Positions 43,810 through 53,229 of a DNA stretch of 64,000 nucleotides are shown piece by piece. The stretch covers positions 124,001-188,000 of the forward strand of contig NZ_NESS01000005.1 of NCBI RefSeq assembly GCF_002128425.1, written 5' to 3'. Each line of letters starts with the position of its first letter. The first letter of the stretch is position 1. The notes beneath the pieces are model-generated. The model was not told the origin of the DNA and did not search any database. It was given only the letters and a program-made list of their open reading frames with translations. Made by a program: the position numbers and the translations under genes. Source of the stretch: Gottfriedia acidiceleris. GTDB taxonomy: Bacteria; Bacillota; Bacilli; Bacillales; Bacillaceae_G.

Positions 43810-45374
43810 GCATACTCAACAGCTCGAGTTTCACGAATAACCGTAACTTTTATATGACCTGGATAATCCAGTTCATCTTCAATACGTTTTCTAATATCTC
43901 TCGCTAATCTATGAGCTTGTAAATCATCAATTGTATCTGGTTTTACCATAATTCGTACTTCACGACCTGCTTGAATAGCGAATGATTTTTCTACACCTTC
44001 GTATGATTCAGAAATCTCTTCAAGTTTTTCTAAACGACGGATATAGTTTTCTAATGTTTCGCTACGTGCTCCTGGTCTAGCAGCAGATAATGCATCTGCA
44101 GCAGCTACAAGAACAGCAATAATTGAAGTTGGCGCAGCATCTCCATGATGAGATGCAATACTATTGATAACTACTGGGTGTTCTTTATATTTCGTTGCTA
44201 ATTCAACACCGATTTCAACGTGACTTCCTTCTACCTCATGGTCAATTGCTTTACCAATATCGTGAAGTAAACCTGCACGTTTTGCAAGTTTCGTATCCTC
44301 ACCAAGTTCAGCAGCCATAAGTCCAGCTAGGTTCGCTACTTCCATCGAATGCTTTAACACATTTTGACCATAACTAGTTCTAAATTTCAGACGACCTAAT
44401 ATTTTAATTAAGTCAGGGTGAATTCCATGAACACCAACTTCAAAAGTAGTTTGTTCACCGACTTCACGTATGTACTCATCTACTTCTCTTCTTGATTTTT
44501 CAACCATTTCTTCAATTCGTGCAGGATGGATTCGACCATCTTGTACTAATTTATCTAGTGCAATTCGTGCAGTTTCACGACGAATTGGATCAAAACCTGA
44601 TAATATTACAGCTTCAGGCGTATCATCAATAATTAAATCTATACCAGTTAACGTTTCTAAAGTACGTATATTTCGTCCTTCACGGCCAATAATACGACCT
44701 TTCATTTCATCATTTGGAAGATTTACAACTGAAACAGTTGTTTCAGCAACATGATCTGCAGCACATCGCTGGATTGCTAATGATAAAATATCTTTTGCTT
44801 TCTTATCTGCTTCTTCTTTTGCTCGAGCTTCTGTTTCTTTTACTAGTATTGCTGTTTCATGGGATAATTCATTTTCGACTTTAGTAAGTATTAATTGTCT
44901 TGCTTCTTCACGATTTAAGCTAGAAATTCTCTCTAACTCTTCTTGTTGAGCAGCAATTAATGCTTCTATCTTGCTTTCCATTTCTTCTATCTGCTGTTGT
45001 TTTAAAACAAGAGATTCCTCTTTTCTTTCAAGAACAGACTCACGTTTTGAAAGTCCTTCATCTTTACGATCTAAGTTCTCTTCTTTTTGCATTAAACGAT
45101 TTTCTGACTTTTGTAGTTCACTACGACGGTCTCGAATTTCGTTTTCTGCATCTGTACGAATTTTGAAAATTTCGTCCTTTGCTTCCAATAAAGCTTCTTT
45201 TTTAATTGTTTCTGAATCACGTTTTGCATCTTCAATAATTTGATTTGCATGATTAGTTGCGCCATTTATTTTAGCTTCTGCAATGGACTTACGGACAAAA
45301 AATCCGACAGCATAACCGACTCCGAATGTGGCAAGCAATGCGAAGATGATCAAAATTATAGTATTTGCACCCAT
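43803..45374 (-). CDS. rny: Ribonuclease Y
   Basis: 523 aa. N-terminal membrane helix (about 5-25), long Glu/Lys-rich coiled coil (about 30-205), KH domain [19 protein letters not shown], and HD phosphohydrolase domain ([12 protein letters not shown]..., [19 protein letters not shown]). RNase Y is the main endonuclease starting mRNA decay in Bacillus, anchored to the membrane. Upstream of ymdB, with a 625-bp gap to recA. Confidence 0.97.
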   Translation of the reverse strand: MGANTIILIIFALLATFGVGYAVGFFVRKSIAEAKINGATNHANQIIEDAKRDSETIKKEALLEAKDEIFKIRTDAENEIRDRRSELQKSENRLMQKEENLDRKDEGLSKRESVLERKEESLVLKQQQIEEMESKIEALIAAQQEELERISSLNREEARQLILTKVENELSHETAILVKETEARAKEEADKKAKDILSLAIQRCAADHVAETTVSVVNLPNDEMKGRIIGREGRNIRTLETLTGIDLIIDDTPEAVILSGFDPIRRETARIALDKLVQDGRIHPARIEEMVEKSRREVDEYIREVGEQTTFEVGVHGIHPDLIKILGRLKFRTSYGQNVLKHSMEVANLAGLMAAELGEDTKLAKRAGLLHDIGKAIDHEVEGSHVEIGVELATKYKEHPVVINSIASHHGDAAPTSIIAVLVAAADALSAARPGARSETLENYIRRLEKLEEISESYEGVEKSFAIQAGREVRIMVKPDTIDDLQAHRLARDIRKRIEDELDYPGHIKVTVIRETRAVEYAK

Positions 45375-45937
45375 GATTTCACCTCCTCTTGCTATTTAGT
45401 TAGTTTCATTTTTGTCGGCTGTTATATTGTATAAATAATTGCATCAACATACAGCACACTTCAATTCAATTTTTCACAAAATAGTAATATTTTTTTAGAA
45501 TATACACTTAAATATTAAATCTCTTACCAAATGATGTCAAGCCTTGTAAATCGCTTACTTACTTGATTTATCAATATTTATTACATTTTTACTAGATTTC
45601 ATACATGAGAATCTAAATTTTATTCATTAATTTATTTATTAAGATGTGATTAGTAAGTTAATTGATAGAATTTTTCATTTATAAAGTACTACTTATAAAT
45701 ATAAAAATATATTTGATATCGTGTGTTTTTTGATTTGGCTACTTACCATGAGTGACTTGATTTTTCCTCTTAAAGTCCGGTTCCTAAAGGGTCCTGTTTA
45801 TCATTTCCCCAAGGAGTCGTGCAATCCTTCCGCTTTATCAGCCTTTGCACGTTAGTAAAATTATTCTCTATTTATTTAATAACAATTTGAATATCAATAA
45901 ATACTGCTTTTAGAAAAATCAATGAAATATAAAAATA
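45375..45937. other. Long intergenic region upstream of rny
   Basis: No protein gene visible; B. subtilis has pbpX here, and this genome does not. A/T-rich except for a GC-richer block at 45745-45852, described separately. The rny promoter must lie here but was not pinned down. Confidence 0.5.
45745..45852 (-). repeat. Decayed copy of a Bacillaceae dispersed repeat
   Basis: On the minus strand GCGGAAGGATTGCACGACTC, CTTGGGGAAATGATAAACAG, GACCCTTTAGGAACCGGAC and TTTAAGAGG resemble the abundant Bacillaceae intergenic repeat (GCGGAAGG.. GCGACTCCTG.GGGAA..A...ACAGGTGAGACCC...), with several deletions. A 7-bp stem CGTGCAA/TTGCACG (45818-45824, 45845-45851) frames one end. This identification is from memory of the repeat; no comparison was run. 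Confidence 0.45.
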
Positions 45938-45975
45938 AAAAAATGCAGGCACTTTTAATAAGCGCCCACATTTTT
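45938..45975 (-). terminator. Terminator after recA
   Basis: On the minus strand ATGTGGGCGCTT pairs with AAGTGCCTGCAT around ATTAA, followed by seven T residues, about 25 bp after the recA stop. Confidence 0.85.
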
Positions 45976-45999
45976 TGTTTGTTTCAAACTAAGTTATGC

Positions 46000-47043
46000 T
46001 TACTCTTCTAATAAAGAGAATTGTTCTTCGTCATCTGTTTCTGTTACAGTAACAGGGTTGTCTAAACCATGGTGAAGACGGATCGATTGTTTAATCGTAT
46101 CACGTATTTCTTTATTTTCTTTTAAGAATTGCTTAGCATTCTCACGGCCTTGACCAAGACGTTCTTCATTGTAAGAATACCATGCTCCACTCTTAAGAAC
46201 GATATCTAAATCAGATCCAATATCAAGAATTTCTCCTTCTTTAGAAATACCTTCTCCATACATAATGTCTACATCTGCTTGTCTAAATGGTGGTGCTACT
46301 TTATTTTTAACTACTTTAATCTTCGTTTTATTACCTACAATATCATTACCTTGTTTTAATTGTTCAGCACGACGTACTTCTAGACGAATTGTAGAATAGA
46401 ATTTTAACGCACGTCCACCTGGGGTCGTTTCAGGATTACCGAACATAACCCCAACTTTTTCACGAATTTGGTTAATGAAGATTGCAATCGTTTTTGACTT
46501 GTTAATTGCACCTGAAAGTTTACGTAGTGCTTGGGACATTAATCGAGCTTGTAGACCTACGTGAGCATCACCCATCTCACCTTCAATTTCAGCTTTTGGT
46601 ACTAATGCAGCTACTGAGTCAATTACGATAATATCAATTGCACCACTACGTACTAATGCTTCTGCGATTTCAAGTGCTTGTTCCCCTGTATCTGGTTGAG
46701 ATAATAATAACTCATCAATGTTTACACCTAATTTTTGAGCATAAACCGGATCTAATGCATGCTCAGCATCTATAAACGCTGCTTGTCCTCCATTTGCTTG
46801 AACTTCAGCGATTGCATGTAATGCTACAGTTGTTTTACCTGAACTTTCAGGACCATATACTTCAATAATTCGTCCTCTTGGATATCCACCTACACCTAAT
46901 GCTACATCTAGTGCTAACGACCCACTAGAAATAGTTGAAATTTGGCGTTCTGATTGTTCTCCGAGTTTCATAATTGAACCTTTACCGAATTGTTTTTCGA
47001 TTTGTTTTAAAGCCATATCTAATGCAGCTTGACGATCACTCAT
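46000..47043 (-). CDS. recA: Recombinase RecA
   Basis: 347 aa from [34 protein letters not shown] precedes the ATG. Walker [10 protein letters not shown], loop regions [17 protein letters not shown] and [20 protein letters not shown], and the acidic C-terminus are complete. Central to homologous recombination and to LexA cleavage in the SOS response. A LexA-box-like sequence lies at 47120-47133. Order cinA-recA-rny is conserved. Confidence 0.98.
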   Translation of the reverse strand: MSDRQAALDMALKQIEKQFGKGSIMKLGEQSERQISTISSGSLALDVALGVGGYPRGRIIEVYGPESSGKTTVALHAIAEVQANGGQAAFIDAEHALDPVYAQKLGVNIDELLLSQPDTGEQALEIAEALVRSGAIDIIVIDSVAALVPKAEIEGEMGDAHVGLQARLMSQALRKLSGAINKSKTIAIFINQIREKVGVMFGNPETTPGGRALKFYSTIRLEVRRAEQLKQGNDIVGNKTKIKVVKNKVAPPFRQADVDIMYGEGISKEGEILDIGSDLDIVLKSGAWYSYNEERLGQGRENAKQFLKENKEIRDTIKQSIRLHHGLDNPVTVTETDDEEQFSLLEE

Positions 47044-47119
47044 TAAGATTCCTCCTCTAGGATTCATTTTCTCTTAACTATATAATAACTGTTTTTTGTT
47101 CGTTTGCCAACAAAAAAAT

Positions 47120-47133
47120 AGAACATTTATTCG
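47120..47133 (-). promoter_or_regulatory. LexA (SOS) box candidate upstream of recA
   Basis: CGAATAAATGTTCT on the minus strand matches the Bacillus box CGAAC-N4-GTTCG at 8 of 10 fixed positions, 77 bp upstream of the recA start, where an SOS operator is expected. Confidence 0.5.
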
Positions 47134-47234
47134 ATATTTTTCGTATTTAAACTTATTTTTTAAAGAATAGAAACGCTTGTTTCGTATTTTTTGACCTATA
47201 AAACTAGATTTTTATTAATATCGAAACTATAAAA

Positions 47235-47270
47235 TTAAAAAACTCGGCTAAATTAACCGAGCTTTTTTAT
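47235..47270. terminator. Terminator between cinA and recA
   Basis: CTCGG/CCGAG (47243-47261) with internal CTAAATTAA, A-run and T-run on both sides; it separates cinA and recA into different transcripts. Confidence 0.8.
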
Positions 47271-47291
47271 TATAAAATATTCTATTTCATT

Positions 47292-48551
47292 TTATAAGTC
47301 TTGACTTTCAAAACTTGAATTAATTAATTTTATCAATAAGTTTGCACCATTTTTGACACTTGATAACCTTATTTGTTCTCTAGTGCCACTGAATTGAAAC
47401 TCTTTTACAATCGAATCAGAATCACCAATTTTAATACCGATAAATACTTTTCCTACCGGCACATCTTCTAATGTAGAAGGTCCTGCTTCACCAGTAAAAC
47501 TAATTGAAATATTGCTTTCTGTTATTCTTTGAATATTTTCAACTAGTGATTTTGCACATTCTGAACTTACTGCGCCATTTTTATTAAGAATATCTGATGG
47601 CACATTTAAAAGTTTTTGTTTCATTTCATTAGAATAACAAACAACACTACCTTTAAAAACGGACGAGTTACCAGGAATATCTGTCACTCTTTTACTGAAC
47701 AGACCCCCAGTTAAACTTTCAGCAGCAGATATAGTCAGTTTATAATCTTTTAATTTTCTTGATAAAACTGTAAACAAGTTATCGTTATTTGTACCATATA
47801 TAAACTGTCCAACACGCTCACGTATTTTATCTTCAGCTTGTCCAATTAGTTTTTCTGCCTCTTGTTCATTACTGGCACTAGCAGTAACTCGAAGCATTAC
47901 TTCTCCCTCACTAGCTAAGGGCGCAATTGTTGGATTTGATTGATTTTCAAGTAAATCAAGAATTTCAGTTTCTAAAATAGATTCACCGATGCCAAAAAAC
48001 TTAAGCTCTTTCGAAATAATAGTACTTGCTTGTTTCCCTTTTAAAAAATAAGGAATTAGTTCATTCTCAACCATTGGAATCATTTCTTTAGGTGGCCCTG
48101 GTAATAATACATATTGTTTATCTTTCGCTTCATAAACCATTCCAGGTGCCATACCGTTTTTATTCAATAAAACATGTGAGTTATTAATGACTAATGCTTG
48201 TTTTTTGTTATTCTCAGTCATTTGTCGATTAACTTTAATAAAATATTGTTCAATATACTGTAGTGATTGATCATGGTAAACAAGAGACTCTTGAACATAT
48301 TCAGAGACAACTTCTTTCGTTAAATCATCCTTTGTTGGTCCAAGTCCACCAGTTAAGATGATTAAATCGCTTCTTGATGAAGCAATTTCTAATGCACTTT
48401 TAAGTCGTTCGGAATTGTCTCCTACAACTGTTTGGAAATGATGGTGATATCCTAAAGCAGATAAATGTTTAGCTAAAAATTGTGCATTCGTATTTGCAAT
48501 TTGGCCTAAAAGTAGCTCAGTTCCTACTGCGATAATTTCAGCTCGTTTCAT
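47292..48551 (-). CDS. cinA: CinA (competence/damage-inducible, NMN amidohydrolase family)
   Basis: 419 aa. N-terminal MoCF-like domain (ELLLGQIANTNAQFLAKHLS; ILTGGLGPTKDDLTKEVV) and C-terminal nicotinamide-nucleotide amidase domain (TISAAESLTGGLFSKRVTDI, GAVSSECAKSLVEN, VGKVFIGIKI). Recycles NMN and probably hydrolyses pyridine nucleotides; competence-induced in Bacillus. Downstream of pgsA, just before recA. Confidence 0.95.
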   Translation of the reverse strand: MKRAEIIAVGTELLLGQIANTNAQFLAKHLSALGYHHHFQTVVGDNSERLKSALEIASSRSDLIILTGGLGPTKDDLTKEVVSEYVQESLVYHDQSLQYIEQYFIKVNRQMTENNKKQALVINNSHVLLNKNGMAPGMVYEAKDKQYVLLPGPPKEMIPMVENELIPYFLKGKQASTIISKELKFFGIGESILETEILDLLENQSNPTIAPLASEGEVMLRVTASASNEQEAEKLIGQAEDKIRERVGQFIYGTNNDNLFTVLSRKLKDYKLTISAAESLTGGLFSKRVTDIPGNSSVFKGSVVCYSNEMKQKLLNVPSDILNKNGAVSSECAKSLVENIQRITESNISISFTGEAGPSTLEDVPVGKVFIGIKIGDSDSIVKEFQFSGTREQIRLSSVKNGANLLIKLINSSFESQDL

Positions 48552-48574
48552 ATCATTTCCCCCTATATTATTAA

Positions 48575-49153
48575 TTACATTGATTTAAGAAGAACATCTC
48601 TATTTTTATAAAAATAATCCCAACCAGAATATACTGTAAAGAATAATGCGACCCAAAGTGCTACATCAGCAATCGAAAAAGGTAAGAAATTTAATGGGAA
48701 GTCATGTAAGAAATAAGCTGAAATCGCAACTATTTGAGCCCAAGTCTTAATTTTACCTAGCATTGCTGCAGCATGTACTTCTCCTGAGCCAGCTAAAATC
48801 ATTCGTAAACCGGTTACAGCAAACTCTCTACTTATTATGACAATCGTAATCCACGCAGGAACATAATGAAAATCAGTTAATATAATTAATGCTGAAGAAA
48901 CAAGCAATTTATCAGCAAGTGGATCTAAAAACTTACCAAAGTTAGTGACTAAATTATATTTTCTTGCGTAATAACCGTCTATAAAATCAGTAACAGAGGC
49001 AATAATAAAAATTGCAGCTCCTACTAAATGATTAACTGGTATCGAATCACCAATTAATGTAATATTTCCCCATCCAAAATCTATTAAAACGGAAATCATA
49101 AATAATGGAATTAGACAAACCCTTGAAACTGTGATCTTATTTGGTAAATTCAT
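48575..49153 (-). CDS. pgsA: CDP-diacylglycerol--glycerol-3-phosphate 3-phosphatidyltransferase
   Basis: 192 aa from MNLPNKITVSRVCLIPLF, with GGAGG about nine nt upstream. The CDP-alcohol phosphotransferase motif D-G-x2-A-R-x8-G-x3-D-x3-D is DGYYARKYNLVTNFGKFLDPLADK. Four or more membrane helices. It makes phosphatidylglycerophosphate, the committed step to phosphatidylglycerol, in the cell membrane. Between rodZ and cinA as in B. subtilis. Confidence 0.95.
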   Translation of the reverse strand: MNLPNKITVSRVCLIPLFMISVLIDFGWGNITLIGDSIPVNHLVGAAIFIIASVTDFIDGYYARKYNLVTNFGKFLDPLADKLLVSSALIILTDFHYVPAWITIVIISREFAVTGLRMILAGSGEVHAAAMLGKIKTWAQIVAISAYFLHDFPLNFLPFSIADVALWVALFFTVYSGWDYFYKNRDVLLKSM

Positions 49154-49225
49154 GGTAAAACCCTCCAAAACTTTCTAAAAAATGAAGCATTTATAATAAA
49201 TGAATAAAAGCCATCTTAAAGATGA

Positions 49226-50122
49226 CTATTGATTCATTTTTAAATTTTTAATCGTAATCTTTTGGTGAACAGCATTTGTTGGACTAACTGGATATTTAAA
49301 TACCTCATCGTTAATTCGTAGCTCAACATTATTAGAAGCACCAATATTTACAGTTACTTCATTTTCTTCTGTTAAGTCGTAGTTTTGAGTTTGTCCTTGT
49401 TTTAAAATTCCGCTATAGAACATTTTTCCCTCAGCATTTTTTAAGTCTACATAACTTTCACCATTTGCAACTACTTCTAATTTAAATACATCCGTACCAG
49501 ATAACGAAATAGTAGTTCGTTTACCCGCTGCAGAGTCGACAGTAATTTTTTGCGCTGGCGTTTGCTCAGTCACTTCATTTTTCGGTTTCTCTGTTTTTTT
49601 CGTATTATTATTTTTAGCTTGATCTAGCGCATTATTTTTTGGTTTTTCAATTTCAGAATTAGAGTTAGATTGAGATTGATTCGTATCCGCAGATTTTTCA
49701 TCATTTTTTGATGGGAACATCATATAAATAGCAATGCAGATTCCAATAATAAGAATCGCTACTAGTATCCTTGGTAAATAATCCATTACTCGTGATGATT
49801 TCACATTGCTTAATGGTTCTTTAAGCTTTGATGATCTACTAGGGATCTCTTCATGCTTTACTTCTTCTGCAACTGTATTTGCCACAGTTGATTCCTCTAC
49901 CACTGGCTTTTCAGTTAGAAATCCAGAAACGTCAACACCAATTGTTTCTGCATATTGTCTAATAAATGCACGTACATAAAATTGCCCTGGCAATATTTCA
50001 TAATTGCCTTCTTCAATTGCTTCAAGATAACGTTTTTGAATCTTCGTTAACTCTTGTACATCGTCAATTGATAAGCCTTTAGCTTCTCTTGCTTCTCGTA
50101 AATATTTTCCTAATTCTGTCAC
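49226..50122 (-). CDS. rodZ: RodZ-type cell-shape protein (YmfM)
   Basis: 298 aa. N-terminal HTH_25 (LGKYLREAREAKGLSIDDVQ, KRYLEAIEEGNYEILPGQFY), one transmembrane helix (about 115-135, ILVAILIIGICIAIYMMF), a low-complexity Asn/Lys/Glu linker, and a C-terminal DUF4115 beta domain (ISLSGTDVFKLEVVANGESY). RodZ links MreB filaments to the cell-wall elongation complex. Located between ymfK and pgsA. Confidence 0.9.
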   Translation of the reverse strand: MTELGKYLREAREAKGLSIDDVQELTKIQKRYLEAIEEGNYEILPGQFYVRAFIRQYAETIGVDVSGFLTEKPVVEESTVANTVAEEVKHEEIPSRSSKLKEPLSNVKSSRVMDYLPRILVAILIIGICIAIYMMFPSKNDEKSADTNQSQSNSNSEIEKPKNNALDQAKNNNTKKTEKPKNEVTEQTPAQKITVDSAAGKRTTISLSGTDVFKLEVVANGESYVDLKNAEGKMFYSGILKQGQTQNYDLTEENEVTVNIGASNNVELRINDEVFKYPVSPTNAVHQKITIKNLKMNQ

Positions 50123-50142
50123 AAATTACACCCCAACTAACT

Positions 50143-50934
50143 TTAAAAATCAAACATTGAGAACGAGTTGTGTCCATTTTTATCCATTTGGTCTACTAGT
50201 TCATATTTAATTTCTTCATTTTCATCATTTCTTAATTCAATTATGTAATCAAAATCTTCTAAAGAGTATTCAGTTTGCTGTACAAATACATCAGGATGCT
50301 CTACTACTTTCACAGAAGACATTGCCATAATTTCGCGAACCAATTGCCAATGTTGCTCATTTGCTCTTCTATGAGAAAGAATGCCATCAATAATAAATAC
50401 ATTATCTGAATTATATTCGTCTTCTATTAATTGACTTCTTAACGTTTGTTTTATTAATGTTGATGAAACAAATAACCAGCGTTTATTTGCACATACACTC
50501 GCTGCAACAACTGATTCTGTTTTGCCAACACGGGGCATACCCCTAATTCCGATTAGCTTATGGCCTGGCATTTTAAATAACTCTGCCATAAAATCAACAA
50601 GCATACCTAAGTCATCGCGTACAAAGCGAAAAGTTTTTTTATCATCTACGTCTCGTTGGATATAAGTACCATGTCTTACAGCTAAACGATCTCTTAGAGT
50701 TGGCTTTCTAAGTTTAATTATTGTTATATTGTCCATAGTATTTAAAATTGATTCAAATCTTGTAATTTGATCGTCGTTATCGCAACCAAGTAACATGCCG
50801 CGTCTCATTGTGTCGACACCATTGATTGTTAAAATATTAATCCCTAGCATACCGATTAGCGATGCAATATCTCCAAGTAGTCCAGGGCGATTCTTATGTA
50901 TTTCATATTCAAAATACCATTCGATTAATTCCAT
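50143..50934 (-). CDS. ymfK: YmfK-type DUF3388 protein
   Basis: 263 aa. N-terminal ACT-like domain (YEIHKNRPGLLGDIASLIGM) followed by a P-loop-like segment (IGIRGMPRVGKTESVVAASV). The family (DUF3388) is conserved in Bacilli with no known activity. The ACT-like start suggests small-molecule sensing. In the conserved slot between ymfI and rodZ; 20 bp before rodZ, so probably co-transcribed. Confidence 0.85.
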   Translation of the reverse strand: MELIEWYFEYEIHKNRPGLLGDIASLIGMLGINILTINGVDTMRRGMLLGCDNDDQITRFESILNTMDNITIIKLRKPTLRDRLAVRHGTYIQRDVDDKKTFRFVRDDLGMLVDFMAELFKMPGHKLIGIRGMPRVGKTESVVAASVCANKRWLFVSSTLIKQTLRSQLIEDEYNSDNVFIIDGILSHRRANEQHWQLVREIMAMSSVKVVEHPDVFVQQTEYSLEDFDYIIELRNDENEEIKYELVDQMDKNGHNSFSMFDF

Positions 50935-51046
50935 ACCTATACCCCCTATTTGTTAACTACTTAACTCTCCATTTAATAATAAACGATTTCGCCATAATAT
51001 AAAAGGTAAAATATGTGAAATAAATAACTTTCGACTGGAAATTTTA

Positions 51047-51775
51047 CTAAGAAGTATGCCAACCTCCATTTACTCCAAGGATTTGGCCAGTTATATAAGA
51101 AGATTGTTCGGAAATTAGGAAATTTACCGTATTCGCAATTTCACTTGGAAGAGCTAATCGATTCATTGGAATTTCATTTGCTATTTCTTTTAAATCTTCT
51201 TCACTAAAGGAATTTAACATATTCGTTTTTACGGCACCTGGAGCAACAGCATTTACTCTTATTCCACTTGGACCTAATTCTTTAGCTAATGCCATTACAT
51301 AAGCATTTTGAGCACCTTTTGTAGTTGAATACAACACCTCACATGATGCACCAATTTGTCCCCATATAGACGAAATAACGACAATACTACCAGTTTTTTT
51401 AGCAACCATATTAGGTAGAAAATAATTAACTACTTTGATTAAACTTTTGATATGTAATTGAGTCATTCGATCAATTTCTTCATCGCTTACATCGTTAATC
51501 AAACCAAAGATTGAAAAACCAGAAGCATATACAATTGAATCAATTTTATCAGTTATTTGTGATGTTAAAATTTCAACTCCATTTTTTACTGATAAATCCG
51601 CTTGAACGAATTGGCAATTTATATTATTTTCATTAGCCAATTCAATCAGTTCATTAAGAGGCTCTTTCTTACTATTGTAATGGACAACTAAATCATATTT
51701 TTCATTGATTAATTTTTTTGATATTGCTAAGCCAATGTCACCACTAGCTCCAATTACTAGAATTCTTTTTCTCAT
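51047..51775 (-). CDS. ymfI: Short-chain dehydrogenase/reductase YmfI
   Basis: 242 aa classical SDR. Cofactor loop GASGDIGLAIS (T-G-x3-G-x-G type), NAG-equivalent VYASGFSIFG, catalytic Ser in VVISSIWGQIG and Y-x3-K in LYSTTKGAQNAY, with C-terminal GQILGVNGGWHT. Resembles FabG but its real substrate is unknown. Downstream of ymfH as in B. subtilis. Confidence 0.88.
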   Translation of the reverse strand: MRKRILVIGASGDIGLAISKKLINEKYDLVVHYNSKKEPLNELIELANENNINCQFVQADLSVKNGVEILTSQITDKIDSIVYASGFSIFGLINDVSDEEIDRMTQLHIKSLIKVVNYFLPNMVAKKTGSIVVISSIWGQIGASCEVLYSTTKGAQNAYVMALAKELGPSGIRVNAVAPGAVKTNMLNSFSEEDLKEIANEIPMNRLALPSEIANTVNFLISEQSSYITGQILGVNGGWHTS

Positions 51776-51910
51776 TTATTATAATCTCCATTTATTCGAG
51801 GTTTTAATGCAGGTTTAAAATATAAAGATAAAAGAGCAGCGAGGTACGCACTTAAAAATTCATTATTAATAAATAGTACACTTAAATTCTTTATAAACCC
51901 TTAAAATTTC

Positions 51911-51938
51911 AAAAAAGCATCCCATAAAGGATGCTTTT
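51911..51938 (-). terminator. Terminator after ymfH
   Basis: AAAGCATCC/GGATGCTTT on the minus strand, followed by a T-run (TTTTTTG), 8 bp after the ymfH stop. Confidence 0.85.
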
Positions 51939-51945
51939 AATTCAT

Positions 51946-53229
51946 TCAATGAGGAAGAACGAAAAATTCACTCATATAGTCTTCATTTATTAGATGACTA
52001 GCGCTTTCTTTTAAATCCTCTACAGTGATAGATTGTAACACAGATACGATGTCAAATAAATGCATATCTAGGAACGCGTATCGTGTAAATTGGTTTGCAA
52101 TATATTCTGGAGAATTTAATGAGCGTAAGAATCCTCCAATTTTCTTTTTAACTACGCGATCGACAATTTCTTTTTCCCACTGATGATTTTTTGAATCTAA
52201 TAATACTTCTTTTATTTTTTCAGAAAGTTTTTCAGGTGAAGTTGAATCTCCTCCGATGATTGCAAAAGCAAAACCATTTTCTGCAGAGTAATCATAAGAG
52301 AATGTATCATCGATTAATCCATCTTCATACATTTGTTGATACGTATTTGAGCCTTTGCCAAATAAATAATCAAGTAATACGGAAATTGATAATTCATGCT
52401 TTAATAATTCGCTTCCTCCTCTAGGTGCAGAAAAGTCTTTTACGCCAACGAGTACTTTCGATGATTGGACATTCATATGTAACACTTTTTTCTTTTCTGC
52501 AGATTCAGGAGTTTCTTCTGGGAAAAATCTCTTTATTTCATTTGCTTCTTTGAACGTTTTTTTGCTTTGGTTATCTCTAATTAAATTCATTGTCTGTTCA
52601 GGGTCTACTGGACCTACAACAAAAAACAACATATTACTTGGGTGATAAAACGTTTCGTAACAAGTATATAGTAATTCTTTTGTAATTTTTGAAATTGATT
52701 CAACCGTACCAGCAATATCAGTTCTAACAGGATGTTTACCATATAAATTTGCAATCATCCCAAAATATTGTCTCCAATCAGGATTATCTTCGTACATTTT
52801 AATTTCTTGACCAATGATCCCTTTTTCCTTTTCAACACTTTGATCAGAAAAATATGGATCTTGAACAAAATCAATTAAAGTCATTAAATTTTGTTCTACA
52901 TTATTCGTTGCAGAAAATAAATAGGCAGTTCGTGTAAAACTTGTAAACGCATTAGAGGAGGCTCCTTGTTTACTAAAAACCTGGAATACATCCCCATCTT
53001 TCTTTTCAAACAATTTGTGCTCTAAAAAGTGAGCAATCCCATCTGGTACAACTAATTTTTCATCTTTTCCTAAAGGAATAAATTCAGAATCAATGGAACC
53101 GTATTTAGTTGTAAAGGTCGCATATGTTTTGTTGTAGCCTTGTTTAGGAAGAATATATACTTTTAATCCGTTTTCAAGCTCTTCGAAATAAAGCGTTTCA
53201 TTCAATTGTTCAAAATACTTTTTTTCCAT
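51946..53229 (-). CDS. ymfH: M16-family zinc peptidase YmfH
   Basis: 427 aa insulinase/processing-peptidase fold with an intact zinc motif H-x2-E-H (AHFLEHKLFEKKDGD, near residue 67) and the distal Glu region (EKEKGIIGQEIKMYED). Pairs with YmfF, which overlaps by one base and lacks the motif. Such active/inactive pairs act as heterodimeric peptidases. Substrate unknown. Confidence 0.88.
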   Translation of the reverse strand: MEKKYFEQLNETLYFEELENGLKVYILPKQGYNKTYATFTTKYGSIDSEFIPLGKDEKLVVPDGIAHFLEHKLFEKKDGDVFQVFSKQGASSNAFTSFTRTAYLFSATNNVEQNLMTLIDFVQDPYFSDQSVEKEKGIIGQEIKMYEDNPDWRQYFGMIANLYGKHPVRTDIAGTVESISKITKELLYTCYETFYHPSNMLFFVVGPVDPEQTMNLIRDNQSKKTFKEANEIKRFFPEETPESAEKKKVLHMNVQSSKVLVGVKDFSAPRGGSELLKHELSISVLLDYLFGKGSNTYQQMYEDGLIDDTFSYDYSAENGFAFAIIGGDSTSPEKLSEKIKEVLLDSKNHQWEKEIVDRVVKKKIGGFLRSLNSPEYIANQFTRYAFLDMHLFDIVSVLQSITVEDLKESASHLINEDYMSEFFVLPH

